From the NCBI GenBank assembly GCA_045614225.1, contig JAZLCO010000044.1:1-35335 (forward strand): a stretch of DNA of 35,335 bases, given 5' to 3'. The position numbers and the translations under genes were made by a program. Source of the DNA: UBA9715 sp045614225. GTDB lineage: Bacteria > Actinomycetota > Coriobacteriia > Coriobacteriales > Eggerthellaceae. Below the pieces are notes generated by a model that was not told the origin of the DNA, did no database searches, and worked only from the letters and a program-made list of their open reading frames with translations. Shown piece after piece: positions 16,222-24,222 of the stretch (its first letter is position 1; every line of letters starts with the position of its first letter).

Positions 16222-16343
16222 TTAGCCGATGTGGCGGATGCATGCCAAGGACGCCGGCGGTTGCCCGCCGTTAGCCATGCGGTACATGTCGATGCTGCGA
16301 ACCGCCCCGGCAGCTCCTGCCAGGCTGCGTCCCCGGGGGAAGC

Positions 16344-18341
16344 CTAGCTGTCCCTGCGGCTCCTGACCGCGTACGCAGCGATGACGCCAAGCGCCAGGAG
16401 CGCGGCGGCCGAGAGCCCGGCCACGAGCATGCCGTTGCCGTCTCCGGTCCTGGGCGTGGCGGCCGAGTTCTGCGCGGGCTGCGCCTTCGCTGGGATCGTG
16501 AACGAGACCGTGACGCCGTCGCCACCGTCGTCGTCGAAGGTCACTGTCAGCGTGTGCTTGCCCGCCGACAGCGTTGCCAGGTACGACGGCTGCAGCTCGA
16601 CGATGACGCTGCCGCTCTTCGCCGTCCAGTTGGCCTTGCCGGACGCGTCCTTCTCGGGCACGGCCCTGCCGTCCACCAAGACGCCGGTGAAGTGGCCGAA
16701 CGCTGTCTCGGGGTCTACCGTGCGCTCGATCTTGAAGGTCATGGGCGCGTTGGAGCCCTCGGTCCAGGTGCCGCCCGCGCCGGAGACGACCTTGTATTCG
16801 GGCTTGCCCTTCGGGGTCTCGGTGTACTTCGCAGTGTAGGTGGCCTCGCCGGTAACCGCGACGACCTCGGGCGTCCAGCCGGCGAACGCGTAGGCGCACT
16901 GGTCCGTCTCGGGCCTGGTCGGCGTGGCGCCCGTGTACTTCGGCTGTTCGCCTGCTTTATACGCGCCGCTCTGCAGCACCGTGCCGTCGTAGTTGACGAA
17001 CTTCACCGTGTACTCCTCGGCGGGCTCCGCCTTTATGGTCAGCGTGCCGTTGACGTATGAGATCTCGTAGTTGCCGTTGAGCGAGCCGTCCTTGCCGATC
17101 ATTGCGCCCTTCGGCTCGAGCGGGTACGTGCCGACTGCCTGCCCCTGGCCGTCTACTGTGACGCTCGTCAGCTCGTCATCGCCCTGCAGGCCCTTCACCG
17201 TGACCACTTCGGCGATCTCCGCCTCATCGTCGTAGGCCATGTCGCCCGGGCCCTGCGTTTCGCCGTTGTAGACGTATTCCTGGTCCCTGGCCGTGATCAT
17301 CAGCGGGGCCTTGGTGACCTCGAGGGTGCCTTTAACGTAGGTGATCTCGTAGTTCACAGTGACGTCCTTGCCCTCGCCGTTCACGATCTTCACCGCGCTG
17401 GGCACGTTGTCCGAGGTTCCGGCATCGGTGATGGTGCCGGTCACGGTGACTGAGCTGATGGTGTCGCCCTCCGCAAGCCCCTCGCTGCTGTAGGTGTTCT
17501 TGGTCAACGGATTGCCGTCGTAGACTTTGGTGCCGCTGTCGGCCGTGATGGTGAGCGGGCGCTCCGTGATGTTGAATTCCTCGCTCTCCTTGCTGCCTGT
17601 GAAGTTCCCTATGCCCTTTATGGTGACGGTGGCTTTTCCTACGCTTGCATTGCTGCACGTCACCGTGTAGTCCGTTCCCTCCTCGAGCGTTTTTGTAAGC
17701 GTTGTGCTCTCCCAGGTGACCGTCGGATCGGGCTTGTCGCCATATACCAGATCGGTGACTTCGATGTCCGCTGTGGAGATGTCGGCTTCAGTGATGTCAA
17801 ACGTGGCGGAATTGCTACCCGGGCGATCCGAGAATTCCACGAAAACCGTTGCCGTTCCCACGTCCTCGTTTTTTTCGTATCTGTAGGTTTTGCTGTCCCA
17901 CGTGACCAAATCCACGCCGTCCAATTTTGCGTCGGGCTCAGGCGTTATGGAATCGCCAGTGTATACATGGCTTGGGATATCATCGATAACTAATTCGCGG
18001 CAGACCGCGGTGAATTCCACACCATGATCAGGCATAAAAAACTTGGCCGGGGTTTCATCGAGGGGATTGAGGGATACGTCGCTGGATGTTGACCCCCATT
18101 GCACGAAGACCTTGCCAGTTTCGGGCTGATTTGCTGTGATTGTGACTTCCTCGCCAGGCTTCGCCGTAGCCTTGTTGGCTGTGCCACCCTTGACGGTAAC
18201 CGGGAAAGTCGTCGCTTCATCGGCAAGCGCGGGCTCTGCCGTAAAGGCGGCCATTGACAGGGGCGTCAGCCCCACAACGAGCGCGATCGACGCGACGATC
18301 GCAACGACCCTGTTCCAGTGCTGCCTTCTGCCCTTGACCAT
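16344..18341 (-). CDS. Surface-anchored protein with MBG and InlB-type repeats
   Basis: The 665-residue secreted protein has a signal peptide (positively charged start, VVAIVASIALVVGLTPLSMA, probable cleavage after ALA). It continues with a bacterial-repeat-like region, two or more MBG-type modules (ITADSGTKVYDGNPLT, YVNGTLTI), an InlB/Flg_new-like module (YTVKFVNYDGTVLQSG to YTAKYTE) and a C-terminal anchor: TPRTGD, a hydrophobic segment LVAGLSAAALLALGVIAAYA and the basic tail RSRRDS. TPRTG resembles a variant sortase motif. It is probably a wall-attached adhesin or matrix protein. AGAGGA eight bases upstream fixes the ATG at 18341. It is single-gene cargo of the element; no sortase is nearby. 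Confidence 0.85.
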   Translation of the reverse strand: MVKGRRQHWNRVVAIVASIALVVGLTPLSMAAFTAEPALADEATTFPVTVKGGTANKATAKPGEEVTITANQPETGKVFVQWGSTSSDVSLNPLDETPAKFFMPDHGVEFTAVCRELVIDDIPSHVYTGDSITPEPDAKLDGVDLVTWDSKTYRYEKNEDVGTATVFVEFSDRPGSNSATFDITEADISTADIEVTDLVYGDKPDPTVTWESTTLTKTLEEGTDYTVTCSNASVGKATVTIKGIGNFTGSKESEEFNITERPLTITADSGTKVYDGNPLTKNTYSSEGLAEGDTISSVTVTGTITDAGTSDNVPSAVKIVNGEGKDVTVNYEITYVKGTLEVTKAPLMITARDQEYVYNGETQGPGDMAYDDEAEIAEVVTVKGLQGDDELTSVTVDGQGQAVGTYPLEPKGAMIGKDGSLNGNYEISYVNGTLTIKAEPAEEYTVKFVNYDGTVLQSGAYKAGEQPKYTGATPTRPETDQCAYAFAGWTPEVVAVTGEATYTAKYTETPKGKPEYKVVSGAGGTWTEGSNAPMTFKIERTVDPETAFGHFTGVLVDGRAVPEKDASGKANWTAKSGSVIVELQPSYLATLSAGKHTLTVTFDDDGGDGVTVSFTIPAKAQPAQNSAATPRTGDGNGMLVAGLSAAALLALGVIAAYAVRSRRDS

Positions 18342-18542
18342 GGTGCACGTCCTCTCCGAGAACCGGGAAGCCAAACGGCGATTTGCCGTCTTCTTCTATA
18401 TACGAGCAATTATCGCAGACATCTCAACCTTATGGAACCAGGGCCCTAAACCGGCAGGGGCCCGCCATCAGTAGCGCGCCCTGTAGCTGCTGGGCGACTT
18501 CTCCGGTCTAGTTCGCTTACGGAGCATGCTCGCATTCACAAT

Positions 18543-18615
18543 ATGGTCCAACCTTGTGGTCAGGTGCGCGTGCTAGGCATCCACTTCATGCCATCTGCGC
18601 AGCTGTCCATATCTG
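18543..18615. repeat. Dispersed element repeat, copy A
   Basis: It contains ATGGTCCAACCTT (18543-18555), then GGTGCGCGTGCTAGGCATCC, then CATGCC and GCTGTCCATA. The same blocks in the same order occur at 18935-19009 and 20520-20609. It lies between the surface-protein gene and the XRE gene. The second palindrome seen at the end of the other copies is missing here. The 18342-18623 gap holds no gene I can support. Confidence 0.55.
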
Positions 18616-18623
18616 CAAGCGGA

Positions 18624-18860
18624 TCACCACACGAACAGCTCGGATAACGGCACACAAAGAGCGTTGCTAATCACCTCGATGCGGCTCAGGGGCGCATTAC
18701 ACCTGCCCCGTTCGAGCCTACTGACGTAGTCTGCCTTGAGTCCAGCGCATTCGGCTAGTTCTCTCTGGGCCATGTTGCGCTCAAGCCTAAAGCGCCTGAT
18801 GTTGGCGCCCACCGCTTGCTGGAGCTGCAGCTCCTTATCCCTGTCCGTATCATTTCGCAT
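18624..18860 (-). CDS. XRE-family transcriptional regulator
   Basis: The 78-residue protein is a single helix-turn-helix domain: GANIRRFRLERNMAQRELAE, then AGLKADYVSRLERGR as recognition helix, and LSRIEVISNALCVPLSELF. It lacks a C-terminal effector domain, as is usual for small repressors of mobile elements. CGAGG seven bases before ATG 18860 supports this start over one six codons upstream. The start codon itself lies in a copy of the palindrome ATGGTTGAACC, so self-repression is plausible. It may control the other genes preceded by the same palindrome. Confidence 0.85.
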   Translation of the reverse strand: MRNDTDRDKELQLQQAVGANIRRFRLERNMAQRELAECAGLKADYVSRLERGRCNAPLSRIEVISNALCVPLSELFVW

Positions 18861-18915
18861 GGTTGAACCTCGAGCCATCGTTCACATTCTAGCCGTTAGA
18901 CGACAAGCGGAACAA
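18859..18915 (-). promoter_or_regulatory. Promoter and operator of the XRE gene
   Basis: TTGTTC (18910-18915) and TAGAAT (18886-18891) on the minus strand are 18 bp apart. ATGGTTGAACC (18859-18869) lies downstream and covers the start codon, where a bound repressor would block transcription or translation. Confidence 0.45.
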
Positions 18916-18934
18916 AGTTGATGCGGAATACGCC

Positions 18935-19009
18935 AGGGTTAAACCACGCAGCATGCGTGCTAGGCATCCACTAAATGCCGCAGAGCGGTTGTCCACATGG
19001 TTGAACCAT
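18935..19009. repeat. Dispersed element repeat, copy B
   Basis: GGGTTAAACCA near 18936, then GCGTGCTAGGCATCCAC, ATGCCGC, GGTTGTCCACA and the perfect palindrome ATGGTTGAACCAT (18997-19009). It shares block order and spacing with copies A and C. Confidence 0.6.
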
Positions 19010-19414
19010 CGTAGGACAAACAGTCGACGAGCATCCGTTCATCCCCCTGCTCGACCTGGATGGCTAATCGAAACCCTCTTCGCAATGCGGGAGCAGCGAA
19101 CGGCATTGAATGCCCCTAGGCTGCCGCAGCATATCTTACGGTGAATCGTTGCTCTAGCCGCACCTATAACGACGCATTCGTCACCGCGTATATCAAACGT
19201 TTTTTCGACAATGTTCCAATTCGCTTTCCCGCACATCACGGGAACATCTTCTATCTGCAACCATCGCCACGATCACCGGGAAAGAATGCGGATGGCTCGC
19301 ATGCAAATCGTTGCTTGATTGGTTGTTCTCAGGATTGTTGAAAGGCTAACCTTATAATGTGATGTAGTAGGCGGATGTTGTGACTAACTTGGCAATTTGG
19401 GAGTTGATTGAAAA
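19010..19414. other. Gene-free stretch before the lipoprotein gene
   Basis: No ORF here has a ribosome site and convincing composition. A minus-strand open frame (about 19039-19240) reads VMCGKANWNIVEKTFDIRG and looks protein-like but has no good start, so it may be a gene remnant. TATAAT at 19353-19358 lies about 57 bp before the lipoprotein ATG and is its probable -10 box; no good -35 is seen. Confidence 0.4.
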
Positions 19415-20446
19415 ATGAAAAAAGCCATTAAGAAAAACCGATACGCCGCTCTCATCGTCTTGTTTGCATCGTTGCTTATTCTTGCGAGCTGCTCGTCTGG
19501 CGCAAACCAAGCCCAAACAACTTCTCAGTCATCTGGATTGCAGTCATCCGAAGGTTCTCAAAACTCTCAACTGACTGATGACGCGGTATTTTCTATCGAC
19601 TTTCCCGCAGAACCGACATATGAATCTTCAGAAAACTCCGGCGTATTATCTGAAACATATACGGCGAAAGCCGATGATTGCTATGTGATGGTCAGAGTAG
19701 ATCATGTAAGCCTCGACCTTGAAGGCGATGACCCCTACGACTTCGCCGCCAGTGTAACTTATGCATTCCTTGGCGACATGGTCAACACGAGCGTTGCCGA
19801 AGATGACATCAACAAGGGAACCTTTGATGGCCGTCCTGCAGGCTACATCTCTCTCGGTGATCAAGATGGCGGATCCGTAATCCTTGCATCGTCGATGCTT
19901 GGTGATGGTTATGTGCTCAACCTTTACATCAAGGCCGACTCAGAAGAGCGCCTCAGTGAAGTTATGAATAGCTTTTCGTTGAAGTCGCCCAACGATGCGA
20001 GCGCCGGTGATTATGTCGCTGAAAGCGCAGGATTTTCTGTCGCGTTTCCGGGCACTCCCACTTACGATTCTGCAACTGGCGAAGCCTCCGGGTACAAATA
20101 CACAAACGAGTATTGGACTCAAGAAACGAGCTCCGGTATATATCTTGTGTCATGCCTGACGTTTCCGTCTGATCACCCTGCTTTGGATAATGCTGAGGGG
20201 ATAAATGGAGGCTTATCGAGCGGGCTTCTAAGCTTGTGCGAGAATTTTGATGTTCCTACCGAAAGTGCTGAGATACATTACGACGAGTTTTTGGGATGTC
20301 CGTCCGCTTACACGACATTTGATTTCGAGGGCTACACTTTCATGGGAAGAGACCTCATGAAGGGCAATAAGGCCTACACCATTGTCGCTGGAACAAGCAC
20401 GCTAGAGCAATCAGAAGCATTTATTAATTCGTTTAGATTCGTTTAG
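19415..20446 (+). CDS. Lipoprotein with two tandem related domains
   Basis: The 343-residue protein has a lipoprotein signal: basic MKKAIKKNRY, a hydrophobic core, and lipobox LILASC with the lipidated Cys near residue 26. A Ser/Gln-rich linker leads to two domains of about 140 residues, each opening with a F-S-(I/V)-x-FPxxPTY motif (FSIDFPAEPTY, FSVAFPGTPTY) and ending in NSFSL or NSFRF. They look like a duplication of a PsbP/Mog1-like fold, but I cannot name the function. GGGAG is 11 bases from the ATG. AT content is higher than that of the chromosomal genes. It stands alone and converges with the zinc-ribbon membrane gene. Confidence 0.75.
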   Translation: MKKAIKKNRYAALIVLFASLLILASCSSGANQAQTTSQSSGLQSSEGSQNSQLTDDAVFSIDFPAEPTYESSENSGVLSETYTAKADDCYVMVRVDHVSLDLEGDDPYDFAASVTYAFLGDMVNTSVAEDDINKGTFDGRPAGYISLGDQDGGSVILASSMLGDGYVLNLYIKADSEERLSEVMNSFSLKSPNDASAGDYVAESAGFSVAFPGTPTYDSATGEASGYKYTNEYWTQETSSGIYLVSCLTFPSDHPALDNAEGINGGLSSGLLSLCENFDVPTESAEIHYDEFLGCPSAYTTFDFEGYTFMGRDLMKGNKAYTIVAGTSTLEQSEAFINSFRFV

Positions 20447-20519
20447 CCCACATTGCGCCTCAAACAATGCTGACAGATTTGAGGGTTAGTCTGCCGACTG
20501 CGCCCATCATGCATCTGCC

Positions 20520-20609
20520 ATGGTGGAACCATTCCAACGATGCGGGCAGGTGCGCGTGCTAGGCATCCTCATCATGCCGTGCGTGCAGTTGTCCATACGG
20601 TTGAACCTT
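20520..20609. repeat. Dispersed element repeat, copy C
   Basis: ATGGTGGAACCAT (20520-20532), GTGCGCGTGCTAGGCATCC, CATGCCG, GCAGTTGTCCATA and ACGGTTGAACCTT (20597-20609). It sits between two convergent genes, so it is not a promoter of either. Confidence 0.6.
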
Positions 20610-20647
20610 TTCAATACCCTCTACAACTACTGCAACCGAAGCGCCGC

Positions 20648-21226
20648 TCATGCCACAAAAAAGGAAAGCACCGCAACAACGACAATCAAAATAGCGTAGA
20701 CGATATGCGATATGCCCTTTTTCCTGCTTGTCATGTTGGAGCACCAAAGACATCCGAAGATAACGCCGCCGGCTAAGCCGTTCAAGAACGATGCTGTTGC
20801 ATTTGATTTGACGAGAGGTTCCGATTTGAAGAAAGTCGGATACACGAAGAGAGCATATGCAAGGCAAGCTAAACTGCATGCGAGGGACACCAAGAACAAA
20901 ACGAGTATCGTGTTGTAATTTGTGACATTGCTACTTAACGAATTTAGGGATCCGTTTATCAGCACGCCCACAATAATACCCGCTGCCACATATCCACTCT
21001 GCGTTTTCCAACCATTGAGTAGGGGCGAAACGGTCTCTCCGCTCGTGCCTTGGACTGTAGAAGCCACCGTTGATGCGGCTGTACTGGCTTGACTTGAGGA
21101 GACGAAAGCGATGGCCGCAGACGTCATGATCTGTTTGCCGCACGAGGGGCAGAAGCAGTTGCTAGTGTCGTCGGGAACCCTAATCATTTCCCCGCAAAGG
21201 GGACATCTTCCGTTTACAAACGCCAT
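20648..21226 (-). CDS. Zinc-ribbon membrane protein, function unknown
   Basis: The 192-residue protein has an N-terminal zinc ribbon (CPLCGEM, then CFCPSCGKQ), a Ser/Thr-rich linker and about four membrane segments (VAAGIIVGVLINGSL, LVLFLVSLACSLACLAYAL, FLNGLAGGVIFGCLW, IVYAILIVVVAVLSFFVA). GAAAGGAAACAG precedes the ATG. It is last of three minus-strand genes (22729 to 20648) that all encode small Cys-bearing, membrane-linked proteins. No known family is recognised. Confidence 0.7.
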   Translation of the reverse strand: MAFVNGRCPLCGEMIRVPDDTSNCFCPSCGKQIMTSAAIAFVSSSQASTAASTVASTVQGTSGETVSPLLNGWKTQSGYVAAGIIVGVLINGSLNSLSSNVTNYNTILVLFLVSLACSLACLAYALFVYPTFFKSEPLVKSNATASFLNGLAGGVIFGCLWCSNMTSRKKGISHIVYAILIVVVAVLSFFVA

Positions 21227-21284
21227 CTGTTTCCTTTCTCGACAAGCTTGTAATCAAGACCAAATCGGCAACGGCGGCTGCGTT

Positions 21285-21974
21285 TTACAATTCGTTTTCA
21301 AAATCGCATTCCCCGATGAACCCGAAAATGCACAGCGCCTCGTGTGTCTGGGCAGGTATGTAATCGTTGTTCGAGACATTTACCGATGTGTAGACTTTCT
21401 CTGCCGTCAAATGGCCAAACGACCCCAGTGTTGCGACATAGTAATACGGCCCGTCTTCTGCTTCCATTCTGTCGATGTTCTCGCTGTATTTGTCACATAA
21501 AGTTTTAGCGAAAGGAGTCAAGTTCCTTTCAGCGCAAGCACCGTTGTATTCGTTGATGTATAGATTGATGCAATCCGTCCAATCCTGGTTGACGTAGCAG
21601 GGTGAAGTATGGTCGTCCTTTACGTTCCACATCCCCGAATCTCTCTGCTCCGTATGGAACGTTTCCTTATGGGCGGGAACGTCGACCTTCTCCCAGCGCA
21701 CGGCAGTTCCCAGACCAACTCCAACGAGCACGAGAAGCACGGCGAATACCGCGCAATTGGCAAGTAGGATCTTCTTTGCACGAGGCATGCTAGACTCGGC
21801 GCTTCTAGCTTCGCTTTCTTCAGGCGTCTTAAGAGACCGGAGGACTTCGTCATCCTTCGGAGGGCTCTCAGCTGAGGATGAGGATTCAACTTTGGGAAAA
21901 CCCGTTTGTTCAACGCCGCAATAGGGGCAGTAATGAACATCTTCGATTTCTTTCCCGCATTTGTAGCAAAACAT
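21285..21974 (-). CDS. Zinc-ribbon protein with one membrane segment
   Basis: The 229-residue protein starts with a compact zinc ribbon (MFCYKCGKEI, CPYCGVEQ), then a charged linker, one membrane segment (ILLANCAVFAVLLVLVGVGLG, near residues 69-89) and an external domain of about 135 residues with several Cys (SPCYVNQDWTDC, LCDKYSENI, ALCIFGFIGEC). The N-terminus is expected in the cytoplasm and the Cys-bearing domain outside. AAGGAAGGG precedes the ATG. It lies 23 bp after the CPYC-protein gene on the same strand, which suggests co-expression. Function unknown. Confidence 0.7.
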   Translation of the reverse strand: MFCYKCGKEIEDVHYCPYCGVEQTGFPKVESSSSAESPPKDDEVLRSLKTPEESEARSAESSMPRAKKILLANCAVFAVLLVLVGVGLGTAVRWEKVDVPAHKETFHTEQRDSGMWNVKDDHTSPCYVNQDWTDCINLYINEYNGACAERNLTPFAKTLCDKYSENIDRMEAEDGPYYYVATLGSFGHLTAEKVYTSVNVSNNDYIPAQTHEALCIFGFIGECDFENEL

Positions 21975-21997
21975 CGGGCGCCCTTCCTTATAAAAAG

Positions 21998-22729
21998 CTA
22001 GCCTACCAGACCCAATACGAACTGACTGTATTGTAAGCCGTCGCTGTACAACGCTGGGACGTACTGCAAATCGACAGGAGCTTTGGTCTTAGTTGCTTCG
22101 AGTTCTTCAATCTCAGTTTCTAGGTCCTCTAACGACCAGGCCTTGCCACTCTTCTCGTTGAGCAAGCCAATAAGCTCCTCAGCCTCTAGCGTCGTCCATT
22201 CGTCCTGGTATGCAAACAGGTAGGATTCCAGCTGACGGTACGCATCAACATCTTCCCGATACAGCTTTAGCATATACGAAGAAACCTCCCTTTGGCTGGC
22301 AAATCGCTGGGAGTCTTTTTCCAGGATGAGCAGCCTGGTGGTGTAGGAGTCCTTTTCGGTTAGCTCGTAGAATTCAGCACAGTACGGGCAAGCGTAGTTC
22401 GTGTACAGCACCAAAGGTTTTCCAGGGTTAATGTCTTGCGGGGTTTCGGATAAGACGAAATCGCTGCTTTCGGGCACAGGAAGCATTCCTTGTATATCCA
22501 GGCTCTTCTCGCTCTTGCCCAGTAGATGGAAAGCGATAAGAATCAGCACAGCTATAAGGATTGCATTGGCGACGGCTAGAGCTATGTTTGCGTTTCTAGT
22601 CTTCATCTTTTCGGTTGCAACAGTCTTCCGCAGGGCATCGAGCGTCACGTCTTGCTTGCCGCAACGGTACGAAGCGTTGGTTTTGGAGCCAAAGCAAGAA
22701 TAACGCACTCGAAGTTTAGCGATACTCAT
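21998..22729 (-). CDS. Membrane-anchored thioredoxin-fold protein with CPYC motif
   Basis: The 243-residue protein has an N-terminal cytoplasmic segment with two Cys, one membrane anchor (IALAVANAILIAVLILIAFHLL), then an extracytoplasmic domain with YTNYACPYCAEFYEL, the active-site pattern of DsbA/DsbG-like oxidoreductases, and a helical insert. It probably acts on disulfides of exported proteins, perhaps those of the two neighbouring Cys-rich membrane proteins. The start at 22729 has no strong ribosome site; an internal ATG just before the membrane segment (MKTRNANIA) is possible. A terminator of the upstream gene separates it from 22818-23162. Confidence 0.7.
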   Translation of the reverse strand: MSIAKLRVRYSCFGSKTNASYRCGKQDVTLDALRKTVATEKMKTRNANIALAVANAILIAVLILIAFHLLGKSEKSLDIQGMLPVPESSDFVLSETPQDINPGKPLVLYTNYACPYCAEFYELTEKDSYTTRLLILEKDSQRFASQREVSSYMLKLYREDVDAYRQLESYLFAYQDEWTTLEAEELIGLLNEKSGKAWSLEDLETEIEELEATKTKAPVDLQYVPALYSDGLQYSQFVLGLVG

Positions 22730-22754
22730 GTTATCAGAACGAAGCAGTAGAAAA

Positions 22755-22777
22755 GGAGCCACCTTCACGGTGGCTCC
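22755..22777 (-). terminator. Intrinsic terminator of the 22818-23162 gene
   Basis: GGAGCCACC and GGTGGCTCC form a perfect 9-bp stem around five bases. On the minus strand it is followed by TTTT. It lies 40 bp after the stop codon at 22818. Confidence 0.75.
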
Positions 22778-22817
22778 CCAGCTGCCTCGTGCGAGGCCCA
22801 TATGACCGGAGGCTCGT

Positions 22818-23162
22818 CTAAGCCGCGCAGTCGGCGAGCTTGCATCCGATGGTATGACGCAGGAACGCCCGGTCCTTCCCGATGACGTGGAAGTCGATCG
22901 AGTCGCAGCGCACCGGCACGTCGACCACGTCGTGGTCCTTGAGGTAGTGCGCCGCGACCTGCTCGAAGGATTCGAGGTCGCACCATTGCGCTGGCAGGCA
23001 GTCGAGCCCGTACGCCACTCTGGCGATTGAGATTTCCTCGAAGTCGTCCGACACGATGTAGAGCGTGCCGTCCAGCTCGAACTCGTCGAGGACCGTGTAG
23101 CCCTTGGCCTCCAGGTAGCGCCTGGCCGCTTTGCCGATCCGCTCGTTGGTGATGCTGTTCAT
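22818..23162 (-). CDS. Small cargo protein, weakly YraN/UPF0102-like
   Basis: The 114-residue protein begins MNSITNERIGKAARRYLEAK with GYTVLDEFELDG next, which recalls the N-terminal half of UPF0102/YraN-type nuclease-fold proteins (Gly, then a YLxxxGYxIL strand). The Glu-x-Lys motif expected later is not clear (SIARVAYGLD), so catalysis is doubtful. The rest reads VPVRCDSIDFHVIGKDRAFL. AGGAGG five bases before ATG 23162 is a near-perfect ribosome site. It has its own terminator, and a leader shared with a gene of the other element. Confidence 0.6.
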   Translation of the reverse strand: MNSITNERIGKAARRYLEAKGYTVLDEFELDGTLYIVSDDFEEISIARVAYGLDCLPAQWCDLESFEQVAAHYLKDHDVVDVPVRCDSIDFHVIGKDRAFLRHTIGCKLADCAA

Positions 23163-23340
23163 GGTCGCCTCCTGACCTGTCTCGGCCGTCGCCCTGTGCT
23201 TCGGCCTGTTGGCACGGGGCCCATCGGGTGTTCTCGCCAAGGAACAAGGGTCGAAGAGCAAAACCGGAGGCTTGAGTTTTCCGAGGTCAAACACTATCTG
23301 TTTCCTTATTCTCTGCTTTGACCTCGGGAAAGTTTTTGCG
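23163..23340 (-). promoter_or_regulatory. Candidate structured 5' leader, copy 2
   Basis: Read on the minus strand, this leader has the same ordered blocks as 45-192: AAGCCTCCGGTTT, nine bases, ACCCTTG, twelve bases, AACACCCGATG, then GCCAACAGGCC. Upstream, two arms (23277-23291 and 23317-23331) pair over 15 bp with one mismatch around a 25-base loop, where copy 1 pairs CTTCCGC with GCGGAAG. GCCCCGTGC and GCACAGGGC near 23192-23220 can form another stem. Conservation upstream of unrelated coding sequences suggests a functional RNA or regulatory site. Confidence 0.5.
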
Positions 23341-24222
23341 TGCCCTTGGACCTTGGCGCGGTTGCCCGATAAGCTGCGTGTCGGCTGGTCGGCGCCTGGG
23401 CGGCGACATGGCGGACACGGAGGCTGTACGGCAGACCGACAGGTCGGCTGCAAGCAGGCGCCTCGAGGCTGTGCGCAACGGTTCCGTGGAGCATGGGCGC
23501 ATCGCCATCGCGCATATACGATTGACGAGAAAGCCAGGCAAGCCAGGGCTTAACCTTCCCGCCGGTCGCAGCAAGGCGACACGGCGTGGCTCGATTCGAA
23601 TGGACGCTCACCGCGTTGGGCGATGACGCATGGATAGACAGCTGCCGTCCTGCATCAACGACAGCCTCTCTCCTCTCTTCGGCTCCTCTACATTGGACGG
23701 CACTGAGGCTCTGCGAGCAGGGCGAACAGCGTGCGGACGACGAGTTAGCCAGGTTGACCGTGAGCGCGGCGCATGCGGGATTTCAGGGACCGCAGGCGCA
23801 CCGTGGGCGACGGCGCCTTAGAGCGCCGAGTCCGATGAGGGTCGCCGGTTGGTTTGCATCAGGTCGATTCCGGGTTCCTGGTTTCGATTGCTTTCCGGCG
23901 ACGCTCGGATCTTTTGGGGAGTGGACGGCCGTCTGGTCGGGAACGCGGCGGTCGGGGTCAGTGGTGGCATTCGTTGCTCATTCAAGATAAAAGGGTGGGA
24001 AGTCTTGCTCGTGGGAGCTTGGGACCTTGGGTTAATGGGTTATTGGGGAAACAGAATGCAAGACAAGGGCGGGATCAACTACCTAACCCCCCTACGGGGG
24101 TAGAGTACATGTATCTATTAATACTAGTTATTCTTCTTGTTCCATCGTGTGGCATTTTCCCGCGGTGGATAAGGGCAGCACAGATGGGTTCATTTGAACC
24201 TATCTAGCAGATAGGAGCTTTG
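23341..24222. other. Region of about 880 bp without a supported gene
   Basis: Open frames are present on both strands because of high GC, but none has a ribosome site together with believable composition. Visible structure: ACCCCC/GGGGGT (about 24084-24099) and a hairpin AGATGGGTTC-ATTT-GAACCTATCT (24182-24205) with one G-T pair. GC content falls sharply after about 24100. It may be decayed coding DNA, or hold a transfer or replication origin. Confidence 0.4.

Noticed and set aside
16222..16899. 225-residue minus-strand frame overlapping the surface protein gene
   Set aside because: Arg/Gly/His-rich composition typical of a shifted frame of GC-rich DNA; the overlapping frame has a signal peptide and anchor.
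23586..23990. 134-residue plus-strand frame in the gene-poor region
   Set aside because: No ribosome site, low-information composition and no recognisable domain.
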